A DNA stretch of 6,603 bases from Anaerolineae bacterium. GTDB taxonomy: Bacteria; Chloroflexota; Anaerolineae; 4572-78; J111. Below, one piece after another: positions 1 to 4,599 of the stretch. Below the pieces are notes generated by a model. It saw only the letters and a list, made by a program, of their open reading frames with translations. It was not told where the DNA came from and ran no database searches. The stretch spans positions 1-6,603 of the forward strand of contig JAGRBY010000406.1 of assembly GCA_020433835.1 (NCBI GenBank). The letters are read 5' to 3'. Each line of letters begins with the position of its first letter. Position 1 is the first letter of the stretch. The translations under genes were made by a program, and so were the position numbers.

Positions 1-482
1 TCAAAACCAGCAACGTCTCGATCAACGCCGTGCCGGACGAGTGTACCATTTTCATCGACCGCCGCATGACGTTCGGCGAAACCCAAGAAGGCGTCATCGC
101 CCAGCTAGAGTCACTCATTCCCGCCGAACACAAAGCCGATTTCACCATCGAACCGCTCTTCTACGATGAACCCAGCTACACCGGCTTCGTCTTCCCTGTC
201 GATAAATATTTCCCCGCCTGGGCACACGATGATGATCACCCCTATGTTCAGGCCGGTCAAAAAACCCGCCAGGCCATCGGCTTATCTGACGCGCCTACCG
301 GTCGCTGGGAGTTCAGCACCAACGCTACCTATTGGGCCGGCAAAGCCGGTATCCCTTCCATCGGCTTTGGCCCCGGCGACGAAAGAGTCGCTCACACTAC
401 GCTCGATAGCGTTCCGTTAGATGAAGTTGTCAAAGCGACAGAGTTCTATGCGCTGCTGCCGGCGGTGTTGAAGGAGGGATAA
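1..482 (+). CDS. ygeY: M20-family metallohydrolase, YgeY-like, C-terminal part (5' end outside window)
   Basis: The open frame runs from codon 3-5 at the window edge to TAA at 480-482; the GTG at 30 is internal (valine), not a start. The fragment begins with SINAVPDECTIFIDRR, the end of the M20 dimerisation (lid) domain as found in ArgE/DapE/YgeY-type enzymes. It then returns to the catalytic domain: FSTNATYWAGKAGIPSIGFGPGDERVAH. The His at nt 393-395 sits where M20 enzymes keep their last metal ligand. The HxD and other metal ligands lie upstream, outside the window. M20 enzymes are cytoplasmic zinc or cobalt amidohydrolases that cut peptide, acyl or carbamoyl amide bonds. YgeY itself has no settled substrate. 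Assignment to YgeY rather than ArgE or DapE rests on the lid motif plus the ygeW and carbamate kinase genes downstream. The gene probably led the original operon, with ygeW following before the IVP gene came between them. Confidence 0.82.
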   Translation, partial: KTSNVSINAVPDECTIFIDRRMTFGETQEGVIAQLESLIPAEHKADFTIEPLFYDEPSYTGFVFPVDKYFPAWAHDDDHPYVQAGQKTRQAIGLSDAPTGRWEFSTNATYWAGKAGIPSIGFGPGDERVAHTTLDSVPLDEVVKATEFYALLPAVLKEG

Positions 483-512
483 AGTTCGGTTACAATTGAG
501 GGATGAAGTAGT

Positions 513-539
513 AAGGCTAAGGCTGAGGCTAAGGCTAAG
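513..539 (+). repeat. Hexamer tandem repeat (RAGGCT), upstream copy
   Basis: Four hexamers of the form RAGGCT, the third being GAGGCT and the others AAGGCT, followed by AAG. The 27-nt block recurs without a mismatch at 944-970, on the other side of the four-helix-bundle gene, and in inverted, slightly different form at 1057-1079. Degenerate units (CTGAGTTAGGCT) continue to about 557. The surrounding 483-588 spacer otherwise holds only the ribosome-binding site of the next gene. Confidence 0.9.
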
Positions 540-588
540 AAAAAGCTGAGTTAGGCTCGACCTTAATAAAACCTACTGGGAGTCCCCT

Positions 589-951
589 ATGAGTTATGAA
601 GATTTCAGCAAGATGCCGGTTTGGCAAACAGGATTTCAACTTGTACTGGATATATACAAAACGACAAAAACATTTCCATCGGATGAGCGATTTGGTTTAA
701 TCTCCGATATCCGACGCACAGCAAACTCGATTGTTCATAACATCGCCGAAGGTTTTGGGCGATACGATGCCAAAGATAAAACCCGCTTTTACAAAATTTC
801 AAGAGGCAGCGTTTATGAACTTATGAGTCAAATTCTAGTCAGCCACGGCCTAACTTACATTAACGAAAAAACTCGCGACAACTTAATAATTCGTTGCAAA
901 AAGATCATCGGCGAATTAAATGCTATTATTCGCACGTTAGAAAAAGGCTAA
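589..951 (+). CDS. Four-helix-bundle protein (23S rRNA intervening-sequence protein family, TIGR02436-like)
   Basis: 120 residues, the usual length of this family. The diagnostic pattern is clear: VWQTGFQLVLDIY (helix 1, residues 11-23), FPSDERFGL then IRRTANSIVHNIAEGFGR (residues 29-58, helix 2), YKISRGSVYELMSQI (68-82, helix 3) and a final amphipathic helix (about 95-117). No catalytic residues are expected. Family members are small basic helical bundles encoded inside 23S rRNA insertions or beside repeats, and related Avd proteins assist diversity-generating retroelements. The molecular role is unknown. ATG at 589 is chosen because CTGGGAG lies about 7 nt upstream and the N-terminus matches the family. 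The gene is visibly A+T-richer than its neighbours, with codons such as ATA and TTA, which suggests acquisition. Its last Gly codon and stop (GGC TAA) are part of the flanking hexamer repeat. No reverse transcriptase or rRNA is visible nearby. Confidence 0.88.
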   Translation: MSYEDFSKMPVWQTGFQLVLDIYKTTKTFPSDERFGLISDIRRTANSIVHNIAEGFGRYDAKDKTRFYKISRGSVYELMSQILVSHGLTYINEKTRDNLIIRCKKIIGELNAIIRTLEKG

Positions 952-1080
952 GGCTGAGGCTAAGGCTAAGGAAAGATATTTCAGTATATCCCGCTTGACG
1001 TGATCCAGATATTCTATACGAATCACGCTATGTGGGATGTGCTCAGATATTTTTTACCTTAGCCTTAGCCTTAGCCTCAA
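944..1080 (+). repeat. Large imperfect inverted-repeat element behind the four-helix-bundle gene
   Basis: The left end (944-970) is the exact second copy of the RAGGCT hexamer block. The right end (1057-1079) is an inverted hexamer array. Bases 955-971 pair with 1063-1079 over 17 uninterrupted positions. Inward, GATATTTCAG (975-984) faces a region reading AATATCTGAG on the opposite strand (imperfect). A second stem follows: ATCCC...CGTGAT at 988-1004 against ATCACG...GGGAT at 1022-1038 (13 of 17 positions complementary), with a 17-nt loop at 1005-1021. The whole forms a roughly symmetrical hairpin of about 137 bp centred near 1013. It could be a MITE-like element or a transcript-processing hairpin. 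It fills nearly all of the spacer before the carbamoyltransferase gene. Confidence 0.75.
1057..1079 (-). repeat. Inverted copy of the hexamer repeat
   Basis: Read on the minus strand this is TGAGGCT followed by AAGGCT units and AAGG. Its 16 bases 1064-1079 are exactly complementary to both 524-539 (before the four-helix-bundle gene) and 955-970 (after it). One strand can therefore form either a stem enclosing the gene or a stem wholly downstream of it, but not both. Confidence 0.85.
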
Positions 1081-1112
1081 AAACGAAAAACCCTTAATAA
1101 GGAGAACTCATA

Positions 1113-2090
1113 ATGCAAACCCACCTTCGTGGCAAAGACATGATTACCACCCAGGAATGGACCAAAGACGAAATCGATACCATCCTGGATTTAGCCCTTG
1201 ATTTAAAGCGCTCGCGCGCAGTTGGCCGCGATCACGCCTATCTGCGCGATAAAGTGCTGGCGATGCTCTTTTTCTTCACCAGCACCCGCACCCGTGCCAG
1301 CTTTGAGGCTGGCATTGCTCAGCTTGGCGGCCACGGCGCATTTATCGACAGCACCACCACCCAGATCAGCCATGGCGACACGGCCAAAGAGATCGGCGAG
1401 ATTTACGGGCGCTACTTCGACGGCATCGCCATTCGGCAGTGTGACTGGAACTTTGGCAACAAGTACATCACCGAAGTGGCCGAGGCCAGCCGCGTGCCTG
1501 TTCTCAATATGCAGTGCGATGTCTACCACCCCTTCCAAATTTTGGCCGATCTGATGACCATCATCGAGAAAAAAGGCGATCCGCGTGGCAAGACCATTGC
1601 CGTGAGCTATGCCTACGCCAGCAGCTACCAAAAGCCGCTCAGCGTACCGCAGAGCCTCATTTTGCTGATGTCGCGCTACGGCATGAACGTCCGTCTGGTT
1701 CACCCGCCGGAATTTAAGCTGATGCCCGACATCGTCCAGCAGGCCGCCGATAACGCTAAAGCCTCGGGCGGCAGCTTTGAAATTATGGACGACATGGACG
1801 CCGGCTTCAAAGACGCCGACATCCTCTACCCCAAAAGCTGGGGCTGCTGGGTTACCACCGAAGACGAAGCCGAGAGCGTCGAAATCGGCAAACAATATGT
1901 CGATTGGATCACCGACGAACGCCGCATGGCTCTGGCCAAAGACGACGCCATCTACATGCACTGCCTCCCCGCCGACCGCAACATCGAAGTCACCGATGGC
2001 GTCATCGACGGCCCCCAATCGGTCGTTTACGATGAAGCCGAAAACCGCCTACACGCCCAGAAAGCGGTTATGGCATTGACAATGAGTTAA
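1113..2090 (+). CDS. ygeW: YgeW-like carbamoyltransferase (aspartate/ornithine carbamoyltransferase superfamily)
   Basis: 325 residues. The carbamoyl-phosphate loop STRTR is at 57-61, followed by ASFEAG. The second carbamoyl-phosphate motif is QCDVYHPFQILADL (134-147). YASSYQKPLSVPQ (169-180) and the run NAKASGGSF then FKDADILYPKSW (214-243) closely resemble YgeW, a knotted carbamoyltransferase. HCLPADR (283-289) is the amino-substrate/catalytic loop typical of the ornithine branch and YgeW. The tail ENRLHAQKAVMAL (310-322) looks like ornithine carbamoyltransferase rather than E. coli YgeW, which is also about 70 residues longer. The enzyme moves a carbamoyl group between carbamoyl phosphate and an amine in the cytoplasm. 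Beside carbamate kinase, the phosphorolytic, ATP-yielding direction is likely. The substrate of YgeW is not established, and ornithine cannot be excluded. ATG 1113 has a strong AAGGAG at 1099-1104, 8 nt upstream; M10 is a weaker alternative start. Confidence 0.87.
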   Translation: MQTHLRGKDMITTQEWTKDEIDTILDLALDLKRSRAVGRDHAYLRDKVLAMLFFFTSTRTRASFEAGIAQLGGHGAFIDSTTTQISHGDTAKEIGEIYGRYFDGIAIRQCDWNFGNKYITEVAEASRVPVLNMQCDVYHPFQILADLMTIIEKKGDPRGKTIAVSYAYASSYQKPLSVPQSLILLMSRYGMNVRLVHPPEFKLMPDIVQQAADNAKASGGSFEIMDDMDAGFKDADILYPKSWGCWVTTEDEAESVEIGKQYVDWITDERRMALAKDDAIYMHCLPADRNIEVTDGVIDGPQSVVYDEAENRLHAQKAVMALTMS

Positions 2091-2097
2091 AAGAGGT

Positions 2098-2178
2098 GAG
2101 ACTGGAGATTGGAGACCAGAGACTGGAGATTGTAGGCTACATAATCTCTCAATCTCCAATCTCTAATCTCCAGTCTCT
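2098..2178 (+). repeat. Heptamer-built inverted repeat in the ygeW-carbamate kinase spacer
   Basis: The left arm is five 7-nt units of the form RGAGAYY (2098-2132); the right arm is the inverted version (2150-2178). GAGACTGGAGATT (2098-2110) pairs perfectly with 2165-2177, and TGGAGATTG (2124-2132) pairs perfectly with 2150-2158. Between these two stems the left arm has seven extra bases, exactly one repeat unit. The loop is 2133-2149. The hairpin starts 7 bases after the ygeW stop, so it could act as a terminator, attenuator or mRNA-processing site. It lacks a following T-run of intrinsic-terminator type. Confidence 0.85.
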
Positions 2179-2211
2179 ACTTCTTAGCCTTCTTTTATCT
2201 TTTAACACATC

Positions 2212-2216
2212 AGGAG
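2212..2216 (+). promoter_or_regulatory. Ribosome-binding site deciding the carbamate kinase start
   Basis: AGGAG, 11 nt before ATG 2228. The frame stays open upstream to a GTG at 2096, but that stretch encodes only the heptamer repeat, so this site fixes the start at 2228. Confidence 0.75.
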
Positions 2217-2227
2217 ACACACACTCC

Positions 2228-3172
2228 ATGCCCAACAAAATTGCCGTCATCGCGATTGGCGGAAATTCACTAATTAAAGACTCAAAACACAAAACCATTC
2301 CCGACCAGTATCAGGCGGCGGGGGAGACGGCTTTGCACATCGCTCATCTGATACAGGCCGGCTGGAACGTGGCGATTGGGCATGGCAACGGGCCGCAGGT
2401 CGGTTTTATTCTGCGTCGTTCGGAATTGGCCGCCCACGAATTGCACGAAGTACCGCTCGATGTCTGCGGTGCCGACACCCAAGGGGCCATTGGCTATGCT
2501 TTACAGCAGCATCTATACAACTACTTTCGACAGTTAGGTATCAACAAGCAAGCCGTCACGGTCGTTACTCAGGTCGAGGTTGATCCGGCTGACTCTGCCT
2601 TTCAAAATCCGTCTAAGCCCATCGGCTCTTTTATGACCAAGGGCCAGGCCATGCGCCGTCAACAGGAAGGTTGGGAAGTAATGGAAGATGCCGGACGCGG
2701 CTGGCGGCGGGTCGTGCCGTCTCCCCGCCCGCTGCGCATCATCGAAGAAAAGATCATCAAAGATTTGATCGCTACCGGCATCGTTACGATTGCAGCCGGC
2801 GGCGGCGGTATCCCCGTAGTCGCCGATGAACAGGGTAACCTGACCGGCGTTGCGGCCGTCATCGACAAAGATCTGGCCGCTTCGCTGCTGGCGACATCGC
2901 TGGGAGCCGATTTATTCATCATCAGCACCGGTGTCGAAAAAGTGGCGCTTAACTTTGGCAAACGGAACCAAACCTGGCTCGATCACTTGACGTTGGCGCA
3001 AGCGAAAGAATACTTACAGGCCGGCGGCCACTTTGCCAAAGGCAGCATGGCCCCTAAAATTCAGGCCGTAGTCGAATATTTGGAAAACGGCGGCCAAGAA
3101 GCAGTTATCACCAACCCAGAAAACATCGAAAGGGCTGTGGCTGGTGAGACGGGAACGAGAATAACGAAATAG
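2228..3172 (+). CDS. arcC: Carbamate kinase
   Basis: 314 residues, the normal length for ArcC/YqeA. The amino-acid-kinase fold starts with AIGGNSL (9-15). GHGNGPQVG (51-59) and CGADTQGAIGY (80-90) line the carbamate/phosphate site. DSAFQNPSKPIG (122-133) carries the conserved Lys130 in the carbamate-kinase subdomain. RRVVPSPRP (160-168), GGGGIPV (191-197), VIDKDLAASLLA (211-222) and AKGSMAPKIQA (270-280) form the nucleotide site and C-terminal signature. The reaction is carbamoyl phosphate + ADP giving carbamate + ATP; carbamate then decays to CO2 and ammonia. Placed straight after a carbamoyltransferase, it should harvest ATP from carbamoyl phosphate, as in the arginine deiminase and YgeW/YqeA systems. 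The E. coli cluster homologue is yqeA. The stop codon TAG (3170-3172) is itself the outer base of the next spacer hairpin. The start at 2228 gives the canonical N-terminus PNKIAVIAIGGN. Confidence 0.95.
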   Translation: MPNKIAVIAIGGNSLIKDSKHKTIPDQYQAAGETALHIAHLIQAGWNVAIGHGNGPQVGFILRRSELAAHELHEVPLDVCGADTQGAIGYALQQHLYNYFRQLGINKQAVTVVTQVEVDPADSAFQNPSKPIGSFMTKGQAMRRQQEGWEVMEDAGRGWRRVVPSPRPLRIIEEKIIKDLIATGIVTIAAGGGGIPVVADEQGNLTGVAAVIDKDLAASLLATSLGADLFIISTGVEKVALNFGKRNQTWLDHLTLAQAKEYLQAGGHFAKGSMAPKIQAVVEYLENGGQEAVITNPENIERAVAGETGTRITK

Positions 3173-3216
3173 TGCGTAGAAAAAATCCTAAATACGCACT
3201 ACGAACTACGCAATAC
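3170..3216 (+). repeat. Heptamer (TACGMAM) inverted repeat in the carbamate kinase-PLP enzyme spacer
   Basis: TAGTGCGTA (3170-3178) pairs with TACGCACTA (3193-3201) around a 14-nt loop. The right side continues as 7-nt units TACGCAC, TACGAAC, TACGCAA from 3193 to 3213. The 16-mer at 3197-3212 occurs identically at 4543-4558 in the next spacer. The hairpin includes the stop codon of carbamate kinase and covers most of the 56-nt gap. Confidence 0.8.
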
Positions 3217-3217
3217 C

Positions 3218-3220
3218 AGG
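3218..3220 (+). promoter_or_regulatory. Ribosome-binding site deciding the first PLP enzyme start
   Basis: A modest CCAGG with AGG at 3218-3220, 8 nt before ATG 3229. Upstream in-frame codons from GTG 3172 only translate the TACGMAM repeat, so 3229 is preferred. ATG 3259 has no visible Shine-Dalgarno. Confidence 0.55.
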
Positions 3221-3228
3221 TTAAACCT

Positions 3229-4500
3229 ATGTCTAAGCAAAACACAATTGACCACATCATGCATCTCAAATGCCTCATTTGCGGCAAAACATACGCTCCG
3301 GGCGAAATCGATTACGTCTGCCCCGATCACGGCACCGAAGGTATTGTCGATGTCGAGTACGACTACGATCTTATGGGTCGACGCATTAGCCAGGGCGATT
3401 TGTTGTACAACAGCAACAACTCGATCTGGCGCTATAAACCGCTGCTGCCGATCGAACGGGACAGCAAAGTACCGCCGCTAACGGTCGGCTGGACACCCTT
3501 GTACCGCACCCGACAGCTTGCCGCTGAGTTGGGGCTAAACGAGCTATGGATCAAAGATGATGGTCGCCTGCCGACAGCTTCATTCAAAGATCGAGCCAGT
3601 GCCATCGCGGTAATCAAAGCGCAGGAACAGCAAGCCGAGATGATTGCCGTCGCCAGCACCGGCAACGCAGCGGCGGCGCTAAGCGGGTTATGCGCCAGCG
3701 TCGGCCAGCCGAATATCATCTTTGTGCCCGAAACTGCGCCGCAGGCCAAAATCGCTCAACTTTTGGTCTTTGGCTCGCAGGTGATGCTGGTTAAAGGCAG
3801 TTATGACGATGCCTTTGAACTGTGCCTCCAGGCCGCCACCAAATATGGCTGGTATAATCGCAACACCGGCTACAATCCCTATATGACCGAAGGCAAAAAG
3901 ACGGTCAGCTACGAAATTTGCGAGCAGCTCGGCTGGCGTGCGCCTGACCGTATTTTTGTGAGCGTCGGCGATGGCTGCATTATCGGCGGCGTTCACAAAG
4001 GCTTGAAGGATTTGCTCGAGTTGGGCTGGATTACCCATATGCCAAAGCTAATGGGCATCCAGGCAGCGGGCAGTGCTTATTTGTACGAAGCCTGGAAAAA
4101 CGACGAAGATGTGCTGACCAAACCGCCCATCAAAGCCACGACCGTCGCCGACAGTATCAGCGCCGGACTGCCGCGTGACCGTCTCAAAGCGATGCGAGCC
4201 GTGAAAGAAACACAGGGAGCCTTTATCTCCGTGACCGATGAGGAGATTTTGGCGGCGATTCCGACTCTGGCTCGACCCACCGGCATCTTTGCCGAACCGG
4301 CCGGCGCAACGGCCTACGCCGGTTTAATCAAAGCCGTCAATGAAGGGCTGGTCTCGCCCAACGAGCGAATTGTCGTCATCAACACCGGCAACGGCCTTAA
4401 AGATGTCGCCAGCGCGATGAAAGCGGTTGAGCAGGTCGGCACCCAAGCCCAGCGTGTCGAGCCAAACCTGGCGGCTTTAGAACAGATAATTTCGTATTGA
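3229..4500 (+). CDS. Threonine-synthase-like PLP-dependent enzyme with N-terminal zinc ribbon
   Basis: 423 residues, fold-type II PLP enzyme. The N-terminus has a rubredoxin-like knuckle: CLIC (C15, C18) and CPDHG (C31, with H34 at the position of the fourth ligand). GWTPLYR (87-93) and PTASFKDR (115-122) follow, with Lys120 predicted to bind PLP. STGNAAAALSG (143-153) is the substrate-carboxylate loop. GYNPYMTEGKKT (214-225) parallels the NP-x-EGQKT segment of threonine synthase. NTGNGLKD (385-392) is close to the C-terminal threonine-synthase motif. The phosphate loop reads VGDGCIIGG (246-254) instead of the usual GNAGN type. True threonine synthase converts phosphohomoserine to threonine, but no thrA/thrB neighbours are seen here. 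In this cluster the gene stands where ygeX (diaminopropionate ammonia-lyase) would be, so an amino-acid beta-eliminase or ammonia-lyase is a reasonable inference. A biosynthetic threonine synthase remains possible. Confidence 0.8.
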   Translation: MSKQNTIDHIMHLKCLICGKTYAPGEIDYVCPDHGTEGIVDVEYDYDLMGRRISQGDLLYNSNNSIWRYKPLLPIERDSKVPPLTVGWTPLYRTRQLAAELGLNELWIKDDGRLPTASFKDRASAIAVIKAQEQQAEMIAVASTGNAAAALSGLCASVGQPNIIFVPETAPQAKIAQLLVFGSQVMLVKGSYDDAFELCLQAATKYGWYNRNTGYNPYMTEGKKTVSYEICEQLGWRAPDRIFVSVGDGCIIGGVHKGLKDLLELGWITHMPKLMGIQAAGSAYLYEAWKNDEDVLTKPPIKATTVADSISAGLPRDRLKAMRAVKETQGAFISVTDEEILAAIPTLARPTGIFAEPAGATAYAGLIKAVNEGLVSPNERIVVINTGNGLKDVASAMKAVEQVGTQAQRVEPNLAALEQIISY

Positions 4501-4561
4501 TAGTGCATAATGCGTAGTTTGTAGTTAAAACTGGTCAATACACACTACGAACTACGCACTA
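4501..4561 (+). repeat. TACGMAM-type inverted repeat between the two PLP enzyme genes
   Basis: TGCGTAGTTTGTAGT (4511-4525) pairs with ACTACGAACTACGCA (4544-4558) with one position that becomes a U-G wobble in RNA. The loop is 4526-4543. An outer TAGTGC (4501-4506) can also pair near 4556-4561, leaving a small bulge. The right arm shares an exact 16-mer (4543-4558) with 3197-3212. The hairpin begins right after the TGA stop, and its first three bases form a second in-frame stop, TAG. Confidence 0.85.
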
Positions 4562-4599
4562 ATTTCAGCAACTGTCACCTATATTACAAGGATCATACC

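Noticed and set aside
589..951. Four-helix-bundle protein as the Avd subunit of a diversity-generating retroelement
   Set aside because: No reverse transcriptase, template repeat or variable repeat is visible in the window; the sequence fits the IVP branch well.
995..1023. TTGACG followed by TACGAA-type sequence as a sigma-70 promoter for ygeW
   Set aside because: The -35 match is good, but the best -10 at proper spacing matches only about half the consensus, and the bases lie in the inverted-repeat core, which explains them otherwise.
513..1079. Hexamer blocks as a CRISPR array or telomere-like repeat
   Set aside because: Units are contiguous 6-mers without unique spacers, there are no cas genes, and the copies are internal and in both orientations.
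1203..2018. Long minus-strand open frame (271 codons) opposite the carbamoyltransferase gene
   Set aside because: Its amino-acid make-up is that of a codon-bias shadow (Ala/Gly/Val/Asp rich), no family motif is visible, and the opposite strand is a well-supported enzyme.
2096..2227. GTG-started 44-residue N-terminal extension of carbamate kinase
   Set aside because: It translates only the heptamer hairpin, has no family counterpart, and a good AGGAG stands before ATG 2228.
3172..3228. GTG-started 19-residue extension of the first PLP enzyme, overlapping the carbamate kinase stop
   Set aside because: The extension encodes the TACGMAM repeat and has no Shine-Dalgarno of its own; ATG 3229 fits better.
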